Below, piece by piece: positions 1 to 11,416 of a DNA stretch of 64,000 nucleotides (position 1 is its first letter; each line of letters starts with the position of its first letter). The notes beneath the pieces were generated by a model, which saw only the letters and a program-made list of their open reading frames with translations, had not been told where the DNA came from and did no database searches. Source of the stretch: Toxonevra muliebris (taxonomy: Eukaryota > Arthropoda > Insecta > Diptera > Pallopteridae); assembly GCA_963691655.1 (NCBI GenBank), contig OY829328.1, positions 8,646,204 through 8,710,203 on the forward strand, written 5' to 3'. The position numbers were made by a program, and so were the translations under genes.

Positions 1-198
1 AACTTATAATCTGCCAAAAACGAAATTCGATTCTCAATGAATTCCTTTTTTGGTCGAGTGTCCACCTAAGTTTGAAATTCAGAATTTCAACAAAGCTCAC
101 TATCGTGTGCCCGCAGTATTACATGCCGATCACCATGAAATTGTTGTTGCGCCGAACACGATGCACCGTTCACTGTGAATTTTGATTTAAAATAAAAA

Positions 199-395
199 TG
201 GCAGAAGAATTAAAAAGGTAGATGCATTTTTACAAGTAAGAAGAATTTTGACAATTGGGAAAACATTTGTTTTGATACTATTCTTCTCTTACTATTCTTC
301 TCTTGCTCCTTGAACCATGAAAATACAGCGTTGTATTTTCATGGTTCAATTTTTAAGTGACAATAGGATTTGCATTGTATTGCATGTTCCAAAAG
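199..395. repeat. Partial copy of the hAT MITE interior
   Basis: This stretch aligns, with small gaps, to the interior of the hAT MITE at about 10149-10315. Both share GTAGATGCATTTT, GACAATTGGGAAA, TTTGTTTTGATACTATTCTTCT and CAGCGTTGTATTTTCATGG in the same order. The terminal TAGGGATGTGCA sequence is not present at this copy, so it is a fragment. It differs from the other copy by an extra TACTATTCTTCTCT repeat and an inserted inverted stretch that creates the palindrome at 310-349. Confidence 0.7.
310..349. repeat. Perfect palindrome, 18-bp arms, 4-bp loop
   Basis: The arms TTGAACCATGAAAATACA and its reverse complement flank GCGT. The related MITE copy near 10245-10265 has only the right arm, so the left arm was added in this copy. 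Confidence 0.8.
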
Positions 396-1110
396 TTTCG
401 AAATTTTTGAAAGTTTTAAAATTTTTTGCCCAACATTTTTTTAAATTCTACAGCTCTGTTATTAGTGTTTATAAATAGAAACATAACGCAAAGAATATTT
501 TATAAATCGGATAATGTTTACTAAACTTCACCATCCCAGTTTCTCCAAATCAGACAAGAACTAGATTTTTTCCAGGCTCGTAAAATTTAATTTGAAAAAT
601 AGTAAAATAATATTAAACCATCTATGGGCAGGAGCTTCACGAACGTAACTGAAGCTCCTGGACAATATTAAACATCGAGCGATAAGACTAACAGGAGAAA
701 AACTTTCACAGATAGGTACTCTTTCCTCCCCCTACCAACCTATCTTCCTCCTTTAATCAATACAATGCCCTATATTTATAGAGGCTTTCTCCTACATATG
801 TTATGTGCGAATAAAAGTGGGGGAGGAGCGGCTTGCTTCGAATTCGAATAGGGGGGAGTAAGATCAAACAGTTGAGAACCGTTTGTATGAGACAACTCAA
901 CATGCGTCGTTTGCATAGGGTAGGGTGAGCACACACATAATAAACTAAAAACAGCTGTTCAATGGTATTCACAGTACTTGAAATTGGCGGCAATAAAAAA
1001 AGAGCGAGGATTTTATTAGTTATCATTAACTTTGATTTGTTTAGTAAAATTAATGTATTAACTTAATTATTTGTAAGTGTATGATAATTCAAGTTGTGTC
1101 AAATAATATA

Positions 1111-3380
1111 ATGTTGAATTTAAATTGCGTAATTTGTGCGGAACTATTTGGGCATTCGGACGACGTCCATGTGACGACATGCGGTCATATGTTTCACTTT
1201 GTTTGTTTGAAACAATGGATGCAGCGGTAAAAAGAAGGCGCCAGCAAAAGCTTAATATTGTAAAATTATTTTTATAAATTACTTTTCCTTGTATTCTCAC
1301 AGTTCCAAATCCTGCCCACAGTGTCGACAGAAATGCACAGATCGAAGTATTTTCCGCGTTTATTTCAATTTGGCAAATCTAGATGTAAGCCGTCTTGATG
1401 TGGGCTCACTGCAAGAACAAGTAGATAATCTAAATCTGCAGCTGAAAATGAAGGAACAAGAATTGCACAAAGCCGAAGCAGAAATTAAAGATCTAAAAGG
1501 AAGACAGAAAATGTGCATGTGAGTTGTGTCTCTTCTCTGCCCAGTTTGTTCTATAACATATTTATTATTTTTTTAGGAAAACCATATCCGGATTAGAACA
1601 AAAATTACAAAAAAATGATTTCGTTATACTCAGCTACACGGAACAGGTGATATTGACTAGGCAACTTAAAATATAATTTTATATTAATCTTTGCTCTAAT
1701 TGTAGATTAAAATGCTAAAAGCTGATGCCAAATTAGTTGAAGATCTTCGCAAAGAAGTGAAGACCTTAAAACTTCAAATTGATACAATGGATGGCATATC
1801 CTCCATACTTACATCCACAAGTGCCGAGGTTGAGAAATTATTGAAATATGAAAATGATCCAAGAAAATTGTCTGCCTGGGTGTCGACTTTAAAGAGGTAA
1901 GTTGATATTTCAAATTACGTAGAGAAAATTTATACAAGACTCAGAAAAAGCGGTGGTGAAGAACAGGGTAGAAATGTTCACCGCCATAACCTGCCACAGA
2001 GGCCTGATTCGCATCACAACTCCACCGGAAAGGATGCCCAATAATTCAGCCAGCATATCCTAACCTGATCTATTGGTTTCAAATCGTGTTCTGAGTTATT
2101 GTATTTGTTTTTCTCATTAAGTCTTCCACACTAAACACATATATGATTATATGTTTATATCCCAGAGAACTAAGAATATGTGAGAACAAAAAGACTGATC
2201 TGAGAAATGTCCTGAAAATAGTACAAAATGATTTGCGTAAAGAAATTGATGTGAAAAGGTAAAACTTTTAATAATATTTCTGTACTAAATATTTATAAAG
2301 AATTAAAGTTAGATTTTTATGTCTTTTTAAGAATCCACGAAGAGCGCATTTCTCAACTGGAAAGTGATAACTATCAGCTCAATGAAAAGGTTAAAAAATA
2401 GATAACTTGGATTTTGGTACCTCAATTAGTTAGTTAATAAATACCTATGGTCCAAATTTTTTTTCTATTTATTTGAAATCGGAACACCGATTAATTTTAA
2501 TATGAAACCAACTTGCAGTTTCAAATGATAATAAATGGCTACATTTACAATTCTTTAAAATATACACTTTTTCAGATTAAATCTTTGCAAGCAGTGCAAA
2601 CCTCCAATGTCAGCAAGTCAAACCTCCTAAGTAGTAGCATACTAACGCCGTTATTAAGAGAAGAAAAACGTTTGACGATTTCTCCCACTATTGTAAGTTA
2701 ATGCATTTTATTTATAAGCCCAAAAGATAAAAGCTGGTTTTAAATTAAATTCTACAGAAAGCTAATGTGAAGTTAATTGAAGAATCCAATTCCCCCTATT
2801 TAAATATAAAATCCAGTAGCATTGGACTGGTGCCACTTTTTAAGCGTAATACTTCGGACCAAAAATTGGGATTGGATGCAACAGCAGTAGCATCAAAAAC
2901 AACCACCACCAAAATGACTACACTCAAAGTGTCACCAATGAAAGCTGGCAGCAGCAATGGGTCGCTACGTAAAACTTTGAGTGATTTGGCTACGAGTGAA
3001 AAAGTAACAGAAAATAATTAAATGCTTCAATTGTTTTGTGTGACATCGACGTTTCATTACAGTATTCGATATTCAAAAAGCCACGTCTTGGTATGCTCAC
3101 TGCAACCACTTCTGCAGGAAGTGCAACAGCAATGAAACCACTCGCAGCTGGTATTACTTACAATGGTTTTGGCGGCACTGTAAAAATCGATCCTTTTGCT
3201 GCAGAAAATTCCGATGAAGATGATAATGCGGATAGAGTGCACAAGGTACGCAAATTAAATACAGCAACCGCATTGTCTACAGCGTCCGCAACGTCGCTGA
3301 CTGTGCCCAAGACGAATGCAGGCAATTTAAATAGTCGCCTTAAAACAGGAAGTTTGCGTAATTTTAAAGTATCCAAATAG
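1111..3380 (+). CDS. nopo: RING-type E3 ubiquitin ligase Nopo (TRAIP homologue)
   Basis: Nine exons: 1111-1226, 1303-1518, 1577-1646, 1706-1896, 2166-2258, 2332-2389, 2576-2692, 2758-3003 and 3063-3380, giving 1425 nt and 474 aa. All introns have GT...AG ends. The N-terminus is a C3H2C3 RING finger with ligands C6, C9, C24, H26, H29, C32, C43 and C46. A conserved block, NIFRVYFNLANLDVS-like, follows, then a long coiled coil (about residues 65-260) and a low-complexity Ser/Thr/Ala tail. The conserved motif YSIFKKPRLG opens the last exon. TRAIP ligases ubiquitinate replisome proteins at stalled or converging forks; Drosophila Nopo is a maternal-effect ligase of early embryonic divisions. The chosen ATG is the one that starts the RING. 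The last residues, LKTGSLRNFKVSK, look like a weak PCNA-binding motif. The 269-bp intron 4 includes a less AT-rich stretch (about 1945-2090) of unknown origin. The gene converges on the ARMC6-like gene. Confidence 0.93.
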
Positions 3381-3505
3381 AATCGAATGACATGAACTGT
3401 GTGTGTGTGTATTCTACGATCATAAATACCTCAAGTGTGTCTGTAGTGTGTGCATGCGTTGCCTTAATTAGCAAATGTTTGTTTCTACACTTCTAGCATA
3501 AGTCG

Positions 3506-3511
3506 AATAAA
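3506..3511 (+). terminator. Polyadenylation signal of nopo
   Basis: An AATAAA hexamer lies 126 bp after the nopo stop, and a second AATAAA follows about 60 bp later. This is the usual insect 3'-end signal; cleavage is not shown by sequence alone. Confidence 0.45.
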
Positions 3512-4056
3512 GTATTTTTTGTACAATGTATATTTAAATTTTTTGTATGTTTGTATAAATATTTAATAAAATGCGCATAAACTGCTTAAATATATATTAG
3601 AATCACTACCGGATCAAGGCATTTCAAATGGTGGGAGAGGGGTTTAATTTCGTTGTCCCTTTAAACTTTTCTTTATGAAATTTGTATCCCCAAACCCCCC
3701 TCCCACCCTAAGCTCCGATAATGAATAGAGATATTAGCACAAATTTTACAATGAAAACGAAAACAGACTTTGTTTCATTTTTATTTTTTGTTATATAAAA
3801 AAGAGCAAAATAAATATAAGGAGTGTTAAGTCGTAAGTACATACTTAATAGGCAAATACATGTATGTAAATCTAAAAAGTTGCAGCAGTGCAAAAATATC
3901 CCTATGTGTAGGAAGTGAAGCAATATTTTTTGCAAAAATATGCCGTTTTTGTTAGTCTCTTGTATAGATCTCCTCCTCGTTTAACTCGTTAACATTGTAT
4001 GCTATTTGTTGGACCACTTTTATTGCGGTTCACTTAATATATGCACATTTGTTTGC
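3512..4056. other. Convergent intergenic region nopo/ARMC6
   Basis: This spacer of about 0.5 kb between two convergent genes is AT-rich and has no coding exon. It must hold the 3' UTR ends of both transcripts. No repeat was recognised. Confidence 0.5.
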
Positions 4057-7000
4057 TCAGAAATTTAAAATCTTTTTTTCAGCGGTGCCAGTCCACTCTT
4101 CTTTCAAATCGACTTTGCAACCCAAGTCACGCAATGCAGCCTTTATATCTTGTTGCACTGTGGGATGTTCTTTCATTGCCTCATTTAGCAAATCTTCAAC
4201 CCCGAAAGAAAGCCAATTATCGCATTGTTCACGTGACCGTGAAACCATATTACGCACCGCCCATGCGCCATTACGCTGGTAATTAGACAAAATTTGTAAA
4301 TTCAATATACAAACAAGTTTAATATATTAACCAAATTACCTGAACCATTTTATTTTTTGGATGCAAACGTATAGTCTCAACAATCGTTTCTGCTATGCCC
4401 GTGTCGAAGAACGCTTTACTATTCTCTTTAATGCGTAGCGTTATCGTTGCCACACAGGCCAAAGCGGCAGTGGCAATATTCTCATTGGACTAAAACAAAG
4501 AGGAAAGTTTGTGTTAAATTAAAACAAAAATTTAGGGCCTAGAGCAAAAGCTTTATAAAGAGATACCATGTGAATTTGTAAGAGTTGTTTAATTATGGGT
4601 GCCACGCCCTGCTGCATCATATGCGCTTTAACAGTATCATTACCCCCCAAGGCACGCAATAACTTTAAGGCTTCACGATTCAAACGCACAGAATTTGGAT
4701 TTGCAGCCTGTAAAATTAAAATACAATTCATTGGGGTACAACTATAAGAAAAAATTTAAAATAAATCAATCTTACCATAATGTCGATTACCAATTTCAGT
4801 CCACCAGCATCCTCTATAGTTGTGCAGAATTCTTGACGCACAGCCAAAGTGCCAATGGTCAGAAAAAGATCGGCCAACACATTAGTATCTTCAAATTCTA
4901 AAAAGATTTGTATTCACAAAAGAAAATAGGTATAATGAATGTTCGAATCACGCCTATATTTTATTGCAATTAAAAAAATGGGAGTGGCACGTCCTATACA
5001 AACTAAGCTCCTAACATGACAACTGACGGTAACATAGTAAAAGCAATGAAAGTTTGCATGAGATGGAGCTATGTTGGTAGTAGTTGAGCAGAATTTGGTA
5101 TTTTTTTTGACAAAATAAAACTGGGGAACCATAGTTCGGAAGACAATGACAGTTTGTATACAAAAACGGAATATTGGTAGTAGTTATTGGACAGAATGCA
5201 GTCCTTTTTGGGCAAGGGCGCATATATCTCCCCAACCATTTACAGAACAGTACTGAGATTTATTACAAGGATGTTGGTTGACAATGTCATGCCACAGGAA
5301 AAAATGGTGGGTGAGATTGGAAAAGAAGGCATAGTGCCTACCATATAATCTGAATTTCAATTATAGAATATCTCAGCAATCAAGATTGGGCACGGCTCTA
5401 AGATTTGGAACGAAATTGGCATTCTGTGAGTTGTGGTCGTGGCTCTTTCCATACGTTGGCTGACAAAACCATACTACAAAAAAATGTGGGCATGAATTTT
5501 TATTATATCTCAGCAACTATTTATGATGTAGTACTAAGTTTTGGTATGAAAATATGATTTATCAATAGAATTATGTGGGTAAAATATGAATAGGCATGAG
5601 TTAGTGGGTGTGACACCTCCCATTAAATGTTTATTTTTAATACACTGCATTTCATAAATTATTTGTGGTACACTCTTGATAGTTGCCACGAGAACTTTGG
5701 AATGCTGCAAAAAAAAGGTGAAAGGTTTAAAGAAAGTGAGCGTAAACTTAAAAATAAAAGTTGTAAAATAAAAGTTAAGGACAACTTCAAAAAATAAAAA
5801 TTGTTTATAATTCCTATTTTTCGACTTTTTCATCAAAAAAGTTATAACAGTTAAGTCCCTGTTTTTAATTTTAAATTGAAATGGAATGCAATTGAGAAAA
5901 TTTAAATACTGGAAAAAATAGGTAAAAGTTTCTGAACTCCTTTACATATTAATTTTAAAAATTCAAACTGTGAATGCAGAATTGCTCAGTTGCATTTCCT
6001 GTTAAAAAATGTTCATTTATAATATTCTTAAAAATTTGTATACAAAATTATAATTGCAAAAACAACTATAACATATCAATTTTTTTTAACGCTATATAAA
6101 CGATATATAGAAAACTTGATAACGCTATCGTGTTCAGAAGATAAGAATTATATGAGATCCACTTAAAATCACTTGCGATTTGCTTTTTGGTAAATTCCGT
6201 TATGCAGTGTAATTTATTTTAAACATTATTCGTTCATATGCATAACGTTCTACGTAATATGAGATTTCTAGGGCAAATAAAGCGCATTTTAGATAGAAAG
6301 TGACAAAACACCATTTTGTAGATAAATCAACAACAATAATTGAAAAAGCGACGCATCCATACAAAAGTTACAATAACAACCAAATACAAAACAAAGGTGT
6401 CAAAGAGTGTAAGGTTGACCACATAACTCATCTCTTTTATAATTCAATTGTATTTGTAAATGCATGTACTCATATGGAGTCCTAACCCCTAAATAGTCAT
6501 AAACAACATTTTTTCCTATTTTGCGTTCTTGGTGCAAAATTATGCTTTATTCATTTGCGACCATTTTCGGGTCTCTAAGTGAAGTTAATGGCTGCGTTTC
6601 TAAGACACAAAAAATGAGAAACTGCTGCGAGAATAATTAGGAAGTAATCATTTTGTGATTAGCTTTGCGTCTTAAAAACGGCATGATACATTAGTTGTAC
6701 AATTTTTGAAAATCACAAAATTCTAATTCGTGAAATGTTTTTTTATTTCCTTCTAAAAATAAAATTATGGACGACTCCGAGTTTAGGTCGAGTTTGTCAA
6801 CTGTCAAAGTTTTGAGAAATCATATTGACCTGAAAAATCAGAAAAATAATATGATTACATAAAAGGCGTCCAAATGCAAACAATTGTGCTAACCAGAAAC
6901 ACTCAGCGACGCGTTTTTAACACACTCTCGCAGCACTTTTCGCTTTTTGCGTCTAAACCCAGAAAGTTGTGATTTTGATTGAATATTTTGCCATTTAATT

Positions 7001-9589
7001 AAAATCAAACATTTCTGAAGTGTACTAAATATAGTACATTGGGGTTATACTTTCAAGATTTAGTGGGGCCTCCTTGAGTTTGCAGTAGTCATGGCATTGA
7101 TGCAATTAAGTTTGCGGCCTCTTCAAGAGCTTCATAAAACTGCAAACCTAATTTTTCCTTTGGATTCTTAAGTTTAGAGAAATTGAAAATGCTTTGTTTC
7201 ATGTAGACTTTTTTCTTTCACTGAATATGTAGTACAAATAAAAAAAATTAATGTATATTTGCATGTATGTATGTTTCTTATACAATCTAACACCATTTGG
7301 CCTATTCAAGCAGTCAAGCAAACTAAATATTTAAAACTGATATCCTGGAAATCGAAACAAAATGTTACGTCAAATGAGAGGATATGACGCCGAACACCTT
7401 GCGAATACTCTGAATATAATGCCGGGTTCAAATCTCGGTAATAGCAAATTTCCAAGAGTAAAAATTGCCTATGAAAAGCATTTCACTTCGCCTTATTCCA
7501 TTCTGATCGTGTATAAATATAACTTACACAACAGAATGATCTAAGCCCTCTACGAGCTATTATGCCATAATATGTAGTAGTAATAATAATATTATAACCC
7601 GACATAATTCATATCTTCCGCTAGATAGCACCTCTCATGCATATGTAACTTCAAATTCATTTGTTAAGTTTTTGCAGTATTGTAAATTTTTTTTGCAACA
7701 AACAAATTATATGAGATCCCTGAACCACTTCATACATTCACGGAAAAGGTTAAAATCATCGTAGCTGCAGGCGGGCTTCTTTTTTATATCCAATATTTTT
7801 GTAACTTCAAATCCATTTGATAAATTTTTACAGTATTGTAAATTTTTTTTTTTCTACAAAGGAAATATACGAAATCTGTGAGTCACCTTAGATATTCAAA
7901 GAAAAGGTTAGAGTCATTTGCCAATGTAGAATTTTTTTCCAGTAACTATCATTAAGGCAAAGTTACAGAATAGGTAAATCGTTACTGGAAGGGATGAAAA
8001 TTGCTGACTGCGACAGCGATCCGTAGGTCACTAAAAAAATTACAGAATCGTAATACAGCTCCCAAAATTGTATTACATAGAAATTAACTGTTACTGAGGA
8101 ATAGAGAGAACAAATTTAACCTACGCTGTTAATGCTTTACAGCATGACAACAAAGAAAATTCTCCTCTAACATTTTATTTTTTTTGGCGGTTAGCGTTTA
8201 ATATGCATATTTTGTTAGCATCTGGTTTTGTTCTCACATTGCTCAAGGCTAAATGTGGACCATTGTTAAACATTATAACACATCAATTTCAAGAATTTAA
8301 CTATTGAATTTAGTTTTAAATATTTTTACTACATACATCCATAAGAAATTATTACTGCTCACGCATTTACTTTTCTATGCCTCCCTCAATTGGTTTTCAA
8401 TAGTAGCCGTAACCTAAACCATATGTATATTCTCTACATACCTGATAAGAGCTTCGTCAAATCGACAATAAATTCACTGGCAATCTGGCGTGCATGTTCA
8501 TGTGCAGAACTAAATTCAACACGTATATCATCATCGAGCACTAAAAAACGCAGTGTAGCCATAACTTCACGTATCAATATATTGCTGGTTTCTTTAGAGA
8601 CAAACGGTCTTAATTGCTTAACTATACCAGAGTTTATAATATTCTGACGATTCATTTCATGCATTATGCTTGTTTTTTGCAACCACAACAGCGTAAGACA
8701 AGCAGTATTTTCATCTTGAACTTTGAGCAACTTCAGCGCAGCAGCCAATGCTTCGGCATCAAAGATATCTGGCTGATTATTTGTTAAACTAATTATAGCT
8801 TTGAGGCACTTTCCTATAACTTCTAAATTGGGTGTCTTATTAACTGCTGCTACCGTTCCTGTTGCTACTGCAGTAGTGTCCGAAAGTTCCTGTTCGAGTA
8901 GTGTAACTAAAGCATCATGTGCACCATTTTTGCCCGCAAGCACGCGATGTGGAATTGACTGTTAAAGCGAATGTTATATTTTAGTTATAAATACTTTAAT
9001 TTTTTTACTCTCTAAAGCAAATTTACTTTTTGACATTCTTCATCCAAAATTGTTAAATACTCAAGTAGTTGCTGTGTTTCTCTTGATTTCTGGCCAATAT
9101 GTGTTTTCAGTTTGTCTATGATTTCGATTAGCACAGGCTTTCCAGTTTCTTTATTAATAGCCAAGTCTTTTATGATGTTAGCTAAATTGATACCCTGTAA
9201 AAAAAAAGTTTAATAATATAAAACAGCATGCTATGAATATTGAATTAGTTTAGTCACATTAAATATTACATAGTTGTTTAAGGCGCCTACATTAGTTTCG
9301 ACTATGATTTCATACAAAAAAAAAATATGAGTGAGTCAGCTTCCCACAAACACATACTTATTATTATGTTACCAATTCAAGCGCGACAACAAAAAAAAAA
9401 AACATATATTTAGTTTAAGCTTTATTCGTGCTCATGCAGACCCTTTTAACCCCAATCCACAATTAAACTCACTTGCGCTTCAAATTGGTTGATGGTCTCC
9501 TGTTTGGCTTCATCAGGACTCATCGAAAAATCCACAATATTTTCTTTGACGACATCATCAAAAGTTGTTTGAGATATAACTTTAGACAT
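4057..9589 (-). CDS. ARMC6: Armadillo repeat-containing protein 6 homologue
   Basis: Seven exons on the minus strand: 9589-9473, 9194-9027, 8958-8442, 4897-4776, 4707-4567, 4489-4340 and 4275-4057, totalling 1434 nt and 477 aa (human ARMC6 is about 500 aa). The N-terminus, MSKVISQTTFDDVVKENI followed by FSMSPDEAKQETINQFEAQG, is the family signature. The rest is a series of armadillo helices, for example the blocks around GVAPIIKQLL, TAALACVATITLRIKEN and RNGAWAVRNMVSRS, ending with VDLKEEWTGTAEKKILNF. It has no signal peptide or membrane segment. The family is conserved across animals, but its molecular role is poorly defined. Intron 3 (4898-8441, 3.5 kb) is far longer than the others (66-268 bp) and is packed with repeats. 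The start is the first ATG and matches the family N-terminus. Confidence 0.9.
5040..5240. repeat. Degenerate ~100-bp tandem duplication
   Basis: In the ARMC6 intron, a block with CAATGAAAGTTTGCAT ... TTGGTAGTAGTT ... CAGAAT recurs about 100 bp later as CAATGACAGTTTGTAT ... TTGGTAGTAGTT ... CAGAAT. The copies diverge elsewhere. It is probably part of the same repeat field as the units that follow. Confidence 0.5.
5260..5690. repeat. ~137-bp tandem units, satellite-like
   Basis: TATCTCAGCAA occurs at 5369-5379 and again at 5506-5516, a spacing of 137 bp. Each is followed by a CTAAGNTTTGG-GAAA block and then a GTGGG-containing block. A more degenerate unit precedes them. Similar 'TATCTCGGCAAC' tandem repeats are common inside fly transposons and satellites; that parallel is from memory. 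Confidence 0.5.
6596..6958. mobile_element. MITE with ~33-bp imperfect terminal inverted repeats
   Basis: The left end 6596-6632 and the reverse complement of the right end 6926-6958 share GTTT-AGAC-CAAAAA-GA-AA-TGCTGCGAGA with a few mismatches and indels. The interior is AT-rich and non-coding. A GGGTGCGTTTC-type end near 12845-12866 looks like another member of the family. It lies in the large ARMC6 intron. Confidence 0.6.
7131..7220. repeat. Dispersed repeat, copy 1 (copy 2 at 63401-63490)
   Basis: The text TTCATAAAACTGCAAACC, TAATTTTTCCTTTGGATTC and TAGACTTTT recurs in the same order near the right end of the window with about 85% identity over 90 bp. The boundaries and family are unknown. 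Confidence 0.7.
7645..7917. repeat. Two-copy tandem duplication, 156-bp period
   Basis: Unit 1 (7645-7759) and unit 2 (7801-7917) share GTAACTTCAAATYCATTTG, CAGTATTGTAAATTTTTTTT and a shared AAAAGGTTARARTCAT end. The copies have drifted, so the duplication is not recent. Non-coding, inside the ARMC6 intron. Confidence 0.7.
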
Positions 9590-9969
9590 TTTCGCTGTAA
9601 TAAGCAATAATTATTACATTTTAATTTTTTCACGGTGCCTCACCCTGTGTCCTACCCACTTCTTGTCCTGAATGTGTTTGCAAAATAGTTTGAAGAATTC
9701 TTTTGTATGTATGTTTTTTTATTAAATTTATTTTAGTTTTGCTTAGTTTATTTAAAGTTTTTTTGAATCTTTTTTCTTATAAATTTTGAATTTTTCACTG
9801 ATAATTTTCCTTTCCTTGCATTTGCCTATTTCTTACTTTCCCTTTATTCTTCCAGCTGATTTCCGTGTGGAACTGCCAGATTAAATTTTTTATTAGTATC
9901 ATTCCTAAATGAGCGAAGGTATCGATTACATTCAAAATATTATATAAGCGTCAACTTACAGCTCTGGAC

Positions 9970-10636
9970 TAGGGATGTGCACATAGATTTCGACTTTAAT
10001 CGAAATCGATTTTTAATCGACTTTTAGCCCAAAATTTCAACTTTTTATGATCGACTTTAAATTGCCAAACTAGATCGAAAGTCGACTTTTACTTTCGACT
10101 TTTATGGTAAAATTTTTTTAAAACTACCACATTTATTTTAAATTTTACAGAAGAATTAAGATGGTAGATGCATTTTGGCAAGTAAGAGGAACTTTGACAA
10201 TTGGGAAATCATTTGTTTTGATACTATTCTTCTTTTTACAACAGCGTTGTATTTTCATGGTTCAATTATTAAGTCAGGAAAATAATTTGCATAGTATTGC
10301 ATGTACATAGGGAGAATTAGTTTCTGCTTTTTATATTATTTATTAACTCTTAACATGTTCAAGGTATTTATAATCTACTACTAACTCTTTTTTTTGTACC
10401 CATTTCCAAAAACGCACCTCTAAAATGCTCCTCTTATTTGTCAAAAATTCAAAAGGGCCCCTATTGGAAAAAATGCATCTACCTCTAAATACTTCTATCA
10501 TGGGCTATCCCATTCACTTGCACACAATTCTCATACGAAGACGAATAATAAACTTAAAAAGTCGATTAATCGTCTTTGAAATTATAATCAATTCAAAAGT
10601 CGAAAATCGATTTTTCTTTCCAGTTGCATATCCCTA
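9970..10636. mobile_element. Non-autonomous hAT transposon (MITE)
   Basis: The 667-bp element starts TAGGGATGTGCA and ends TGCATATCCCTA, which are inverted repeats with one mismatch. It is flanked on both sides by the 8-bp direct repeat CTCTGGAC (9962-9969 and 10637-10644); this length is diagnostic of hAT insertion. Both subterminal regions carry several copies of TCGACTTT or ATCGA in both orientations, as expected for transposase-binding sites. There is no transposase ORF. It lies upstream of the ARMC6-like gene, about 380 bp from the start codon. Confidence 0.88.
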
Positions 10637-11169
10637 CTCTGGACGTATAATTTTACTCTGAGACTCAATTGACACATATAGAAAATGATACTATTAAATC
10701 CAGGAGAAATATTTCCAAGCTTTTAAAAACTAGCCAAAACAGAAAACTTTCTGAGTACAATGAACGATATATGATCTTTTAGTTTGGCTAGCGCAATAAA
10801 ACATGATTAGTAGTGGCAGTTTCTGAAAAGTTTTGTTGCATGGTAAAAGATATGAAATTGAGAGGATGCTTCAAAAATTTTTACAAGATGAATTATAAGC
10901 TGATTATAAGTCTTCACTGCTATCTCGGTTTTTCTATTCGAAAATATAATCAGAAGTACTTTTAAAAGAACTATGGTATCATCTTGCCAAAATCACTTAA
11001 GAGGATACGTGTACTCAGAGAAAAAAAGGTTACGTTTACTCAGAGATGGGAAAAATTAGATATTCTTAAGATTTTTTTTTAACAGTTGTATAGTGTCTTC
11101 TATTTAATACATATACTATATATCAAGTAATATTGACAAAAATTTACAACAAAATATTAATTCAGGACT

Positions 11170-11416
11170 AAAGGACCGTTCACATATTACATAACGCGCG
11201 AGGAGAGAGGAGGGGTTCAAACGATTTTTTACGAAGTGTTACATGGAAATTACACTTGCTTATAAAATGACAATTTTTCTCCTTCTGAAATCAAAGTTGA
11301 AATTTTTTATGGATCCGTTTTTAAGTTGTTCTATATTGGTATACATTTCGTTACGTTGCGGGGGAGAGGGGTCAAAATTGGTCAATTTGCGTTACATAAT
11401 ATGTGATCGGCCCCTA
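11170..11416. mobile_element. Short MITE, TIR ending in ...TAACGC
   Basis: The left end (AAGGACCGTTCACATATTAC...) and the reverse complement of the right end (11389-11416, GGGGCCGATCACATATTA...) match at roughly 20 of 25 positions. The element is about 247 bp and non-coding. A 'GGGGCCGT-CA-A-ATTACGTAACGC' end is widespread among insect MITEs, to my knowledge. Confidence 0.6.

Larger units (their letters stand above)
1..1110. other. Upstream flank of nopo, no gene seen
   Basis: There is no credible coding exon here; the ORFs in the region are AT-rich and resemble no family. It holds a copy of the hAT-MITE interior (199-395), a 40-bp palindrome (310-349) and a short hairpin with 11-bp arms (629-639 and 650-660). 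The last ~100 bp are presumably the nopo promoter and 5' UTR, but no TATA box or initiator is convincing. Confidence 0.5.
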
